Assembly (NCBI RefSeq): GCF_032197885.1
Contig: NZ_CP134163.1
Span: 1 to 5,407, forward strand
Reading direction: 5' to 3'
Length of the DNA: 5,407 nt
Origin: Levilactobacillus namurensis
GTDB lineage: Bacteria > Bacillota > Bacilli > Lactobacillales > Lactobacillaceae
How positions within the stretch are numbered: position 1 is the first letter of the stretch; the number at the start of each line of letters is the position of its first letter. Below, one piece after another: positions 1-5,003 of this stretch. Made by a program: the position numbers and the translations under genes. The notes below the pieces were generated by a model that made no database searches, was not told the origin of the DNA, and saw nothing but the letters and a program-made list of their open reading frames with translations.

Positions 1-828
1 ATGCGTGACAAGGGTGACGAAACTGTAAGGTTTTCATTTGATCAATTAAAAGAATTAAGTGCATATAAACCTACAGCAAATAACCGATTTATTGACGATA
101 TTGAAAGTACTTATCAAAAAATTTTAGGCTTACGCTTTGGAAGGCGTAGTAAAGATGGGCTGCATCGTGAATTTTTTGTTATGTTTACCGAATTTGAGAT
201 AAACGGCCATGCTGATGATCCTTATGTTGATATTAAAATTTACCCCAAAGCTATAAAATTATTAAATGAGCTGGAAAGTTGGGTTCGTTATGCTTTATCA
301 GAATTCAGAGATTTAAAAAGTAGCTACGCAAAAACCATGTTTCGGTTACTAAAACAATTTAGAACTACTGGGTACGCTTACTTTTCAGTTGCAGACTTTA
401 ACGAGCTATTAGATGTCCCTAAAAGCTATAAAAGTAGCAATATAAATCAATCCGTTTTAAAACCCATCAAAGAGGAACTTACGCCTCTTTTTAGAGGCCT
501 AACGGTTAGAAAAAAATATGGTAAAGGCCGCGGAAAACCAGTGATTGGGTATTCTTTTACTTGGAAGTCTGAAAAGAAAAACGCTAATGACTTCTCACAA
601 GGTCAATTTCAAGATGAACGTCAAAAACTCTTTAACATTCAGCATAATGGTGAATTAACAGAACAGGAAAAATGGCGTGCCATTGATAAAGTTAAGGGGT
701 TAACTCTAGGTTCTACTGAAAAGCAAGCATTGGCTGTCAAACAAGCCGAACATGATAAAAAAATAAGAGATCAAGCACGAAAAGAAGCACTTGCTGAACT
801 CCGAAAGGGGTTTGGGAATCATGCCTAA
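1..828 (+). CDS. repB: RepB replication initiator, C-terminal 275 codons
   Basis: This is the larger part of the Rep_3-type initiator that begins at 5306. The ATG at base 1 is an internal methionine (residue 35 of the joined protein), not a start: no ribosome binding site can be placed and the N-terminal part of the first winged-helix domain lies at the far end of the window. The rest of the first winged-helix domain covers roughly the first 100 residues here, with the conserved stretch REFFVMFTEFEI. The second, DNA-binding winged helix follows at about residues 105-190 (SSYAKTMFRLLKQF, then PLFRGLTVRKKYGKGRGKP). The tail of about 80 residues is highly charged and ends in a basic helix (KKIRDQARKEALAELRK). 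The product should bind the 22-bp iterons at 5152-5258 and, as in relatives, repress its own promoter. Its stop overlaps the next ORF by 8 bases, so the two are translationally coupled. Confidence 0.93.
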   Translation: MRDKGDETVRFSFDQLKELSAYKPTANNRFIDDIESTYQKILGLRFGRRSKDGLHREFFVMFTEFEINGHADDPYVDIKIYPKAIKLLNELESWVRYALSEFRDLKSSYAKTMFRLLKQFRTTGYAYFSVADFNELLDVPKSYKSSNINQSVLKPIKEELTPLFRGLTVRKKYGKGRGKPVIGYSFTWKSEKKNANDFSQGQFQDERQKLFNIQHNGELTEQEKWRAIDKVKGLTLGSTEKQALAVKQAEHDKKIRDQARKEALAELRKGFGNHA

Positions 829-904
829 AACTATTAGAGAACTTGCTGATGAGTTTGGTGTATCAAAACAAGCCATTAGGGAAAAAACTAGATGCAAACT
901 TTAG
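821..904 (+). pseudogene. Stump of a RepB-linked helix-turn-helix accessory gene
   Basis: A 27-residue ORF starts inside the end of repB (8-base overlap) and reads MPKTIRELADEFGVSKQAI before stopping at TAG 902-904. It matches, position for position, the start of the gene at 1112 (MGKTIRQLSEELKLSKQAI), so it is the first helix-turn-helix of the same family. Such proteins of about 150-200 residues commonly follow repB in lactobacillal plasmids. The role is not established; control of replication or copy number is the usual guess. The stop arises after a run of six A (882-887). Skipping one base there gives REKLDANF, which suits the family better than the present REKTRCKL, so one extra A probably broke the gene. 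A functional microprotein is possible but less likely. Confidence 0.7.
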
Positions 905-1037
905 TTGTTGTTAATTCGGGATATTTGCCGTTAAAGCAACATTCATTGGTGGCAACAACCAGAACCAAATCAATTATAGTTTAGCTTGAAGATTGATACC
1001 TATTTTAAAAAACGACAAGAACGACAACCAAGTTTAA
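905..1037 (+). pseudogene. Probable decayed remainder of the first helix-turn-helix gene
   Basis: No open frame spans this stretch, but pieces in different frames resemble the rest of the family. GTT codons from 904 read VVVNSGYLPLKQH, comparable with LEIDNQGVKMLANF in the paralogue at 1112. Frame 945 reads IGGNNQNQ, and frame 1011 reads NDKNDNQV, like the Asn/Asp/Lys-rich tail of the paralogue. The comparison is by eye and needs several indels, so it is an inference. The alternative is ordinary intergenic DNA between repB and the second gene. Confidence 0.35.
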
Positions 1038-1071
1038 GCTTTGCTTGTCGATTGGTGTTCTTGTCGTTTTT
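1008..1071 (+). terminator. Long A/T-flanked hairpin, probable bidirectional terminator behind repB
   Basis: The 15-base arms 1008-1022 and 1057-1071 are perfectly complementary (AAAAACGACAAGAAC against GTTCTTGTCGTTTTT). After a 4-base bulge (1023-1026) a further 5 bp pair (ACCAA 1027-1031 with TTGGT 1052-1056). The A-tract on one side and T-tract on the other suit a terminator in both directions. It would end repB transcription. The right arm overlaps the -35 of the promoter proposed for the next gene, so the hairpin could also act as an operator. Confidence 0.65.
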
Positions 1072-1504
1072 AACTTATAATTTAAGGCGGATTAATTAGG
1101 TGGTGAAACTATTGGGCAAGACTATTCGACAACTTTCAGAAGAATTGAAATTATCAAAACAAGCTATTAATCAACGTATTAATAGTATTAATGGCTTTCG
1201 AAGCAAACACACTTATAAAGTCAAAAACCATCTAGAAATAGACAACCAAGGCGTTAAAATGCTTGCTAATTTCGACAAGCAAAAACAACAAGAACGACAA
1301 ACAAATCGGCAAGCTGAAAACGACAAGGACAAAAATTACAGATAGCAACGGTTTCAGAAAACCATCGATTAAAAGAGCACGTTCGGAAATTGAGCGGCTT
1401 GCTTTGAACCTTCTAGTGCAACTCAACAGCAACAATCAAACGACAAGGACGATGCCTTGTCGAATAACGCTAATACCCGTCACAGCAAGGATAAAAACGA
1501 CAAG
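1013..1504. repeat. Dispersed CGACAAG / CTTGTCG heptamer, eight exact copies
   Basis: CGACAAG occurs at 1013, 1273, 1321, 1441 and 1498. Its complement CTTGTCG occurs at 1044, 1060 and 1456. Near-matches occur at 1022 and 1295. Two pairs form inverted repeats: the hairpin at 1008-1071 and CGACAAGG/CCTTGTCG at 1441-1462, with a 6-base gap. In the coding frame several copies encode Asp-Lys, so repeat-rich protein sequence explains part of this. The inverted copies, including those in the noncoding hairpin, are not explained that way. Confidence 0.6.
1052..1081 (+). promoter_or_regulatory. Candidate promoter of the second helix-turn-helix gene
   Basis: TTGGTG (1052-1057), an 18-base spacer and a perfect TATAAT (1076-1081) sit 30 bases before the gene start at 1112. 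The -35 lies inside the right arm of the preceding hairpin and next to two CTTGTCG motifs, an arrangement that would allow control by a protein binding that motif. Confidence 0.5.
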
Positions 1505-1594
1505 CAAAATGAAAATAGAGTTACTGAATATAATAATAGGCAAAAAAAAGTATCTAAAAACAAAGTCAATAATAGTTGGTGGCGTTTTTGGTAG
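1112..1594 (+). pseudogene. Helix-turn-helix / coiled-coil accessory protein gene with two compensating frame shifts
   Basis: The family is the helix-turn-helix accessory proteins encoded next to repB. The TTG at 1112 is preferred as start: AGGTGG (1098-1103) lies 8 bases upstream and MGKTIRQL then aligns with MPKTIREL of the stump at 821. GTG 1100 (with AAGGCGG upstream) is the alternative. The first frame gives the helix-turn-helix (LSEELKLSKQAINQRI), a short segment like the family's second half (LEIDNQGVKMLANF), and a Gln/Lys-rich helix, then stops at TAG 1343. A one-base step back in the A-run 1331-1335 opens LQIATVSENHRLKEHVRKL (1336-1404). A one-base step forward at T 1403-1405 returns to the first frame and runs through an Asn/Asp/Lys-rich tail to NNSWWRFW and TAG 1592. 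The reconstructed protein is about 160 residues, normal for the family, so the gene was recently intact or carries two base-calling errors. Confidence 0.7.
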
Positions 1595-1704
1595 TATTTC
1601 TACTCCTTTCATCAAGCCATCAGGAATCTAACCCAGAAATAATTGACAAAGAGCCCATTTTCCTACCGCCTTGGATAGTTATAAGAAGCAAAAAAATTCT
1701 CATA

Positions 1705-1944
1705 CTATTTGGCTGCCAGTGGTAATTTAAAGAAGATAAAAGTCGATACAGCGTAAATAATTAAAATCGGAATCAGTAACATTCCATAGGTGATGGGCCA
1801 CGTCAAAATGGTCATTAAGGCAGTGCCAACTGTATTTAAAATTACTAACGTTTTCCTGGTTAGTTTAAATGAATGCCACATTAAAAACCACCAGTAGACC
1901 AATGAAACAAGTAGCGCAAAGCTTCCCAATTCAGCTAATGACAA
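1705..1944 (-). CDS. Small membrane protein with three predicted helices, unknown function
   Basis: A 79-residue, strongly hydrophobic protein. Membrane segments are visible at about residues 8-26 (LLVSLVYWWFLMW), 33-50 (LVILNTVGTALMTILTW) and 53-72 (MLLIPILIIYAVSTFIFF). The basic loop KLTRKT between the first two suggests a cytoplasmic loop and an outside N-terminus. The start is the TTG at 1944, supported by AGGAGA (1960-1955) 10 bases upstream, which overlaps the stop of a 15-codon ORF. The broken extracellular-protein gene lies directly upstream on the same strand, so the set is probably one operon. I do not recognise the family. Small plasmid proteins of this shape include immunity-like and transport-associated proteins, but nothing here decides between them. 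Confidence 0.75.
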   Translation of the reverse strand: MSLAELGSFALLVSLVYWWFLMWHSFKLTRKTLVILNTVGTALMTILTWPITYGMLLIPILIIYAVSTFIFFKLPLAAK

Positions 1945-1958
1945 TTTTTATTTATCTC

Positions 1959-2006
1959 CTATAAATTGTTTTTACAATCTACCAACACTCTATTGTTTTT
2001 CGACAT
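1959..2006 (-). CDS. 15-codon ORF with a strong ribosome binding site, coupled to the membrane protein gene
   Basis: GGAGG (2018-2014) lies 7 bases before ATG 2006. The ORF reads MSKNNRVLVDCKNNL and its TAG overlaps the AGGAGA site of the membrane protein gene. It also overlaps, in another frame, the last codons of the extracellular-protein gene. The spacing is ideal for translational coupling, so it may be a coupling or leader peptide. It could equally be the truncated start of a former gene. No function is claimed. Confidence 0.4.
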   Translation of the reverse strand: MSKNNRVLVDCKNNL

Positions 2007-2342
2007 TTTTAATCCTCCAATTGAATAAACTGGCCTTATACATGTGAACCCCTATTTTTTGTTTATTAAGTGTAGTTACATAATAAGCATTCTTATTTGT
2101 CCCGCCTTGAAAATCTGACGTATCTTTGCAGCGAGTGGAATTGGATAAACTAATTAAAAATTTGTAAGTTGTTTTATCATTTGAGATTCTTTTAAGTTCT
2201 TTTGTATTTCTTGCCTGGATAACTCTATTGACCTTTGTGTTTACTTGATGTGTTACGTAGACGTCTGAATTTAGATAAATCCCCCCAAAAAAATAAGTGC
2301 AACTGCTATAATAGCAAAGACAAGTAACTTTCTCTTTTTCAT
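1990..2342 (-). pseudogene. Signal-anchored extracellular protein gene, broken by one frame shift
   Basis: On the minus strand ATG 2342 has a strong site, AAGGGGGG (2359-2352), 9 bases upstream. It reads MKKRKLLVFAIIAVALIFLGG, a basic N-terminus followed by a single hydrophobic helix, then hits TAA at 2273. The break is at the junction of seven T and six G (2293-2281). Shifting by one base there opens 96 further codons without a stop, from IYLNSDVYVTHQVNTK to RIKNVEKQ and TAG 1992-1990. The reconstructed product is about 117 residues: an N-terminal signal or anchor and a hydrophilic outer domain. There is no lipobox cysteine. The overall shape recalls small secreted proteins such as YxeA, but I cannot support that assignment. 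It lies upstream of the 15-codon ORF and membrane protein, probably in one operon. Real decay and a base-calling error are both possible. Confidence 0.65.
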
Positions 2343-2360
2343 ATTCAGTGACCCCCCTTA

Positions 2361-2690
2361 AGCATATAAGTCTACTCTGTTAGACCATAAAAAGCATCCA
2401 CTGCCTTAACTTTTCTACATTAGTTTAGTATAAAGAAAACTTTGAAACTTAGCTTCATCAGTAAAAGAGGGTCACAACTTAACAATTGTGTCGCTTTTTT
2501 TGTGCCTTATAATTAAAGGTGTTAAAATACGTCATAACTTACCACCATAAAGCAGTCCAATTAATTTATTGACTTCTAAGTAAAATACCAGGAGTTTTGC
2601 TATGAGTTAACTATGATCCTAGGTGGTCACTAAAACATTCCTTAATTTAGGGTCTATAAGTCTCAAATCGCCCCTCAAAAACATTGAAAG
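2361..2690. other. Gene-free stretch upstream of the minus-strand operon
   Basis: No coding frame, RNA gene or recognisable insertion-sequence end is visible on either strand, apart from the weak hairpin at 2471-2502. On the minus strand TATACT (2433-2428) could be the -10 of the operon beginning at 2342, but its -35 position is poor. On the plus strand a good AGGAG site at 2590 precedes ATG 2601, but the frame stops after two codons. Confidence 0.4.
2471..2502. terminator. Weak terminator-like hairpin with a T-run
   Basis: CACAA (2473-2477) and TTGTG (2486-2490) can pair, followed by TCGC and seven T. The stem is only 5 bp, with an imperfect outer pair, so stability is low. No plus-strand gene ends just before it. 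It may insulate the minus-strand operon starting near 2360, or be a leftover of a lost gene. Confidence 0.3.
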
Positions 2691-2731
2691 AATAGCCCCC
2701 AATATCTATAATGTAGATATTGGGGGCTATT
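2691..2731. terminator. Strong bidirectional terminator, 18-bp perfect stem
   Basis: Arms 2691-2708 and 2714-2731 are perfectly complementary over 18 bp with a 5-base loop. The GC-rich core is GCCCCC/GGGGGC. The plus-strand side is followed by a T-rich tract up to about 2748. It lies 37 bases beyond the toxin stop, so it should end the toxin-antitoxin transcript coming from the right and block plus-strand transcription from the left. Confidence 0.85.
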
Positions 2732-2767
2732 TTAATTTATTTTTTTATAAGTGCCCCTAAACTATAG

Positions 2768-3070
2768 CTATTGATTCAAGATTTCATGGGAGCCAGTTGC
2801 AACCAATAACAAAATCAATTCATCATGATCTAGCTGATAAATAACAATCCAGTTGTCATAATTTTTACCATAGTTTCCATATCTGGCAGGGTGAAATTCA
2901 CGATAGCCACGCCAATTTCCTTTTAATGCATGATCTTTAATCTGTTTCAAAATAAGTACATCTTGTTCAACAATTGCTTCTAAGCAAGGCTTCAAGACAG
3001 TTATTGGGAAATGTTTTTTGACTAGTTTTTTTAATTCACGTTCAAAAGATTTGGTCTGTTTAATTTGCAT
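2768..3070 (-). CDS. yafQ: Type II toxin, YafQ/RelE family mRNA interferase
   Basis: A 100-residue RelE-superfamily toxin. YafQ relatives cleave mRNA on the ribosome and are neutralised by the cognate DinJ/RelB antitoxin. Family marks are an N-terminal helix rich in Lys and Glu (KSFERELKKLVKK, 7-19), DHALKGNWRGYREFH (46-60), a core strand WIVIYQL (74-80) and the C-terminal LLVATGSHEIL (88-98). His47, His60, Trp74 and His95 correspond to active-site positions recalled for E. coli YafQ (His50, His63, Trp68, His87); Asp72 or Asn73 would stand for Asp67. Compared with E. coli YafQ there are about eight extra residues, rich in Tyr, Gly and Asn, between His60 and Trp74. The start overlaps the antitoxin stop by 11 bases and has no ribosome binding site of its own, so it is translationally coupled. 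Length and motifs suggest an active toxin. Confidence 0.9.
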   Translation of the reverse strand: MQIKQTKSFERELKKLVKKHFPITVLKPCLEAIVEQDVLILKQIKDHALKGNWRGYREFHPARYGNYGKNYDNWIVIYQLDHDELILLLVATGSHEILNQ

Positions 3071-3338
3071 CTAACTTATCGATCCAATCTTCAAAGTCAG
3101 TCAATGAACCAATGTTTTTGACCTGCCCTGTTTCTGCTTCTTTTTTAGCGGCTAAGGCTTCCGGAGAATCTAAAAAGCTGACTAATCGAACTTCATTATT
3201 GGCCGCTTTAACTAACGATAAGCGTATATACTCAGAAACGGTTAGCCCTTGTTTTGCTAGATTAGCTTTAGCCCGTTCACTAATGTCAGGTGTTACACGA
3301 GTTGAAATTGTCTTGTTTTTAATAATAGTATTACTCAT
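3060..3338 (-). CDS. dinJ: Type II antitoxin, RelB/DinJ family
   Basis: A 92-residue antitoxin with an N-terminal ribbon-helix-helix: strand KTISTRV (9-15), first helix PDISERAKANLAKQG (17-31), then GLTVSEYIRLSLVKA (31-45). The acidic C-terminal part (from about residue 50, ending in LTDFEDWIDKLDAN) is the expected toxin-binding region. The start ATG 3338 is supported by a perfect AAAGGAGG (3355-3348) 9 bases upstream. It is the first gene of the pair and should bind its own promoter through the ribbon-helix-helix, alone and with the toxin. The pair stabilises the plasmid by post-segregational killing in family members. Confidence 0.92.
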   Translation of the reverse strand: MSNTIIKNKTISTRVTPDISERAKANLAKQGLTVSEYIRLSLVKAANNEVRLVSFLDSPEALAAKKEAETGQVKNIGSLTDFEDWIDKLDAN

Positions 3339-3377
3339 TCTAATCCGCCTCCTTTAAGTTTACCATCGTACTACATC

Positions 3378-3406
3378 ATAATATTCGATTTTTAGGTTTT
3401 CTGCAA
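3378..3406 (-). promoter_or_regulatory. Promoter of the toxin-antitoxin operon
   Basis: On the minus strand TTGCAG (3406-3401), a 17-base spacer and TATTAT (3383-3378) lie 40 bases before the antitoxin start. Just downstream, GTAGTAC and the repeated ATG/TAC units at 3361-3377 form an imperfect palindrome that could be the operator. The recombinase gene diverges from here, so its promoter must lie within the same 103-base gap. Confidence 0.6.
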
Positions 3407-3441
3407 CTAAATTAATTTTAAAGTAAAGGAACTAACAGCTT

Positions 3442-4029
3442 ATGCAACAAGTTGTCTTACCCATCAAAGATTCAAACGTTCTTAAAGAGGTTCAAGATAC
3501 CTTACTCAACAACTTTAAAGCTGGCCGACGTAACTATACGATTTTTCAGGTTGGTAAAGCGACGCTACTGCGAGTGAGTGACGTTATGGGCTTAAAACAG
3601 GCCGATATTTTTAATCCAGACGGTTCTATTAAACAAAATGCGTTTATTCATGACCGAAAAACTGGTAAACCTAATACCTTGTACCTTAAACCTGTTCAAA
3701 CAGAGCTCTTATTGTACCATCAATGGCTGCTTGATCATAAGCTGGATTCTGAATGGCTCTTTCCTTCAATTCAACACCCAGAACGCCATATTACTGAAAA
3801 ACAGTTCTACAAAATTATGAGTAAGGTTGGCGATCTATTAGGAATTAATTATCTAGGTACTCATACGATGCGCAAAACTGGGGCTTATCGTGTTTACACG
3901 CAATCAAATTACAATATTGGCCTAGTCATGCACTTACTAAATCACTCAAGTGAATCAATGACTTTAGCTTATTTAGGCTTGGATCAAGCAAGTACAGAAA
4001 ACATGTTGAACCAAATTGATTTTGGGTAA
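3442..4029 (+). CDS. Short tyrosine recombinase (catalytic-domain-only integrase/resolvase)
   Basis: A 195-residue member of the tyrosine recombinase (phage integrase) family. It lacks the N-terminal arm- and core-binding domains of full-length integrases or Xer proteins (about 300 residues). All catalytic positions are visible: Arg44 (LLRVSDV), Lys73 (DRKTGK), His141 and Arg144 (GTHTMRK), His168 (LLNHSS) and nucleophile Tyr177 (LAYLGL). AAAGGA (3425-3430) lies 11 bases before ATG 3442. Similar short recombinases are common on lactobacillal plasmids, where multimer resolution or cassette exchange is the usual suggestion. The gene diverges from the toxin-antitoxin operon and is followed by a candidate core site at 4176-4205. 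An active enzyme is likely; its true target is unknown. Confidence 0.88.
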   Translation: MQQVVLPIKDSNVLKEVQDTLLNNFKAGRRNYTIFQVGKATLLRVSDVMGLKQADIFNPDGSIKQNAFIHDRKTGKPNTLYLKPVQTELLLYHQWLLDHKLDSEWLFPSIQHPERHITEKQFYKIMSKVGDLLGINYLGTHTMRKTGAYRVYTQSNYNIGLVMHLLNHSSESMTLAYLGLDQASTENMLNQIDFG

Positions 4030-4046
4030 ATTAGTTTGATTTTGTT

Positions 4047-4061
4047 GTCGCCAACGGCGAC
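4047..4061. terminator. Compact GC hairpin behind the recombinase gene
   Basis: GTCGCC (4047-4052) and GGCGAC (4056-4061) pair perfectly around a 3-base loop, 17 bases after the recombinase stop. The T-run (GGTTTTT, from 4072) follows only after 10 bases, so termination would be inefficient. It may instead belong to the transfer-origin region that begins 30 bases later. Confidence 0.4.
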
Positions 4062-4093
4062 TTCTGATACAGGTTTTTAATGGGTCTAGCACA

Positions 4094-4126
4094 ACATAGA
4101 ATAAATTCTATGTGTAAGTGCGCATT
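4094..4126 (+). other. Candidate origin of transfer (oriT), IncQ/MOBQ-like nick region
   Basis: An inverted repeat with 9-bp arms (ACATAGAAT 4094-4102 and ATTCTATGT 4105-4113, 2-base centre) is followed after one base by TAAGTGCGC (4115-4123) and ATT. This copies the layout of RSF1010/R1162 and the Gram-positive pSK41/pIP501-type oriTs: a hairpin, then TAAGTGCGC followed by CCT, with nicking at the end of GCG or GCGC. Only the bases after the nick differ (ATT instead of CCT). The expected nick is at about 4122-4124 on the plus strand, with the 64-residue protein gene and origin entering the recipient first. No relaxase is encoded in the window, so mobilisation would need one in trans. Confidence 0.65.
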
Positions 4127-4175
4127 GACCTCATTTTACTCGGCCTGCTGATAGCTATGAAATCAGGTTTTCCGT

Positions 4176-4205
4176 TATTGAATTGAATACATTTTTAATT
4201 CAATA
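4176..4205. other. Candidate recombinase core site, 11-8-11 inverted repeat
   Basis: TATTGAATTGA (4176-4186) and TTAATTCAATA (4195-4205) are inverted copies matching at 10 of 11 positions around an 8-base centre (ATACATTT). Arms of 11 and a centre of 6-8 bases are the geometry of Xer/dif-type sites. It lies 146 bases after the tyrosine recombinase gene. Sequence similarity to dif is limited, so this rests on geometry and position; a chance AT-rich hairpin is possible. Confidence 0.45.
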
Positions 4206-4402
4206 TATGCGTCAAAATCAACTAAATTTGCTATGCTTTAAATACTTAAAAACTATTACATATCCCACTGTTTTAAGCCAAATTTTTTTAATCGTTCTGT
4301 GCAAAGAATCTTTATGAGTTTGGTAACAAAATTGGAATAACGGTACTGTAAAATCTGTGAATCTAAATTGAAATCATTATTTTGATGTTAGGAGTAATCA
4401 AG
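4206..4402. promoter_or_regulatory. Noncoding leader of the 64-residue protein gene, weak promoter
   Basis: No coding frame is seen. TTGGTA (4320-4325), an 18-base spacer and TACTGT (4344-4349) form a weak promoter candidate 53 bases before the start at 4403. The remainder is AT-rich with a run of seven T at 4284-4290 and nothing else recognisable. Confidence 0.3.
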
Positions 4403-4597
4403 ATGGACGAAAAGAAAGTATTAAAAACCATTGATGAAATGCTTGCTGATCCTTGGCAAGTTGATATTCAAGAATTGTTTGAAGCTTCTTTCAATGAACC
4501 TGACGAGATCAAAAAGAATTTGTATGATTCCCTGTATACTTATGTTTTGCAGAAAAGACAAGAAGATATTATTAATCGTCCTGGCTTCGTTATTTAG
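4403..4597 (+). CDS. Small acidic hypothetical protein, 64 residues
   Basis: The start is ATG 4403 (MDEKKVLKTIDEML), because AGGAG (4390-4394) lies 8 bases upstream; the earlier in-frame TTG 4382 and ATG 4385 would place that site inside the gene. The protein is acidic and predicted helical throughout, with DEMLADPWQVDIQELFEASF (13-32) and then a charged helix ending KRQEDIINRPGFVI. There is no signal peptide or membrane segment. It is a stand-alone unit whose stop codon lies in the stem of its own terminator. I do not recognise the family. It sits on the presumed leading side of the oriT, where anti-restriction or other establishment proteins often lie, but that is only positional. Confidence 0.75.
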   Translation: MDEKKVLKTIDEMLADPWQVDIQELFEASFNEPDEIKKNLYDSLYTYVLQKRQEDIINRPGFVI

Positions 4598-4630
4598 CCC
4601 TCTAAAAGCCTGCTGAGGGCTTTTTATTTT
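4596..4630 (+). terminator. Rho-independent terminator of the 64-residue protein gene
   Basis: AGCCCTC (4596-4602) pairs with GAGGGCT (4615-4621) around a 12-base loop, followed by TTTTTATTTTT. The TAG stop at 4595-4597 overlaps the left arm. It is a clean terminator on the plus strand. Confidence 0.85.
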
Positions 4631-4790
4631 TGCTTTGGTATAAATATATATAAACAGTCTCAAAATCGCTAGAAACGAGAAATAAGGCCCTTAAAAACGA
4701 ATATAGCAGTTAGATTCTTGGTGAGATTCAGAAAAACTAACTGTTTGCTGTCAATGGTAGCGGACGAGCGCAGCGTGGGAGCATAAGGAA

Positions 4791-4818
4791 TTGACAGCTC
4801 TTAACCAGTCTTTACACT
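4791..4818 (+). promoter_or_regulatory. Candidate promoter facing the hairpin-rich region
   Basis: TTGACA (4791-4796), a 16-base spacer and TACACT (4813-4818) form a plausible promoter with a consensus -35. No ORF follows. The TTGACA lies in the right arm of a 9-bp inverted repeat (GCTGTCAAT 4747-4755 with ATTGACAGC 4790-4798), which could be an operator or simply another stem. Confidence 0.4.
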
Positions 4819-5003
4819 GAAATGGCGAAAGCTAAAGTTTCTACAAAACTTTGCTTTCCTGCCTAACGGCGAGTGAAAAAGCGGTCAAGCTGGCTCAGCT
4901 TGGACGGGGTTCGGGGCGTCAGCGCCCGAATTAATGTGGCTTGCCACACCTTTTAAGCAACGAACGAAGTGAGGCGCAAAGAGCGTAGCGAATGAAGTTT
5001 AAT

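Noticed and set aside
1..3. ATG at base 1 as the start of a 275-residue Rep protein
   Set aside because: It is an internal Met; the true N-terminus with ribosome binding site and TTG start is at 5306 across the circle junction.
1331..1340. Programmed -1 frameshift at the A-run in the helix-turn-helix gene
   Set aside because: The bases do not form a proper X XXY YYZ slippery heptamer in frame and no downstream stimulator is evident; a plain indel is simpler, especially as a second shift restores the frame.
1263..1631. 122-residue plus-strand ORF
   Set aside because: Its sequence is a shadow of the helix-turn-helix gene in the third frame; the coherent protein lies in the other two frames.
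2590..2609. AGGAG followed by ATG AGT TAA
   Set aside because: A good ribosome binding site but only two codons; no continuation in other frames resembles a protein.
2746..2757. ATAAGTGCCCCT as a second IncQ-like nick site
   Set aside because: It lacks the second G of TAAGTGCGC, and the nearby inverted repeat is 15 bases away and clearly a terminator.
3112..3357. 81-residue plus-strand ORF opposite the antitoxin
   Set aside because: It is antisense to the well-supported antitoxin and has no ribosome binding site.
4421..4663. 80-residue minus-strand ORF
   Set aside because: It is antisense to the 64-residue gene and runs through that gene's terminator.
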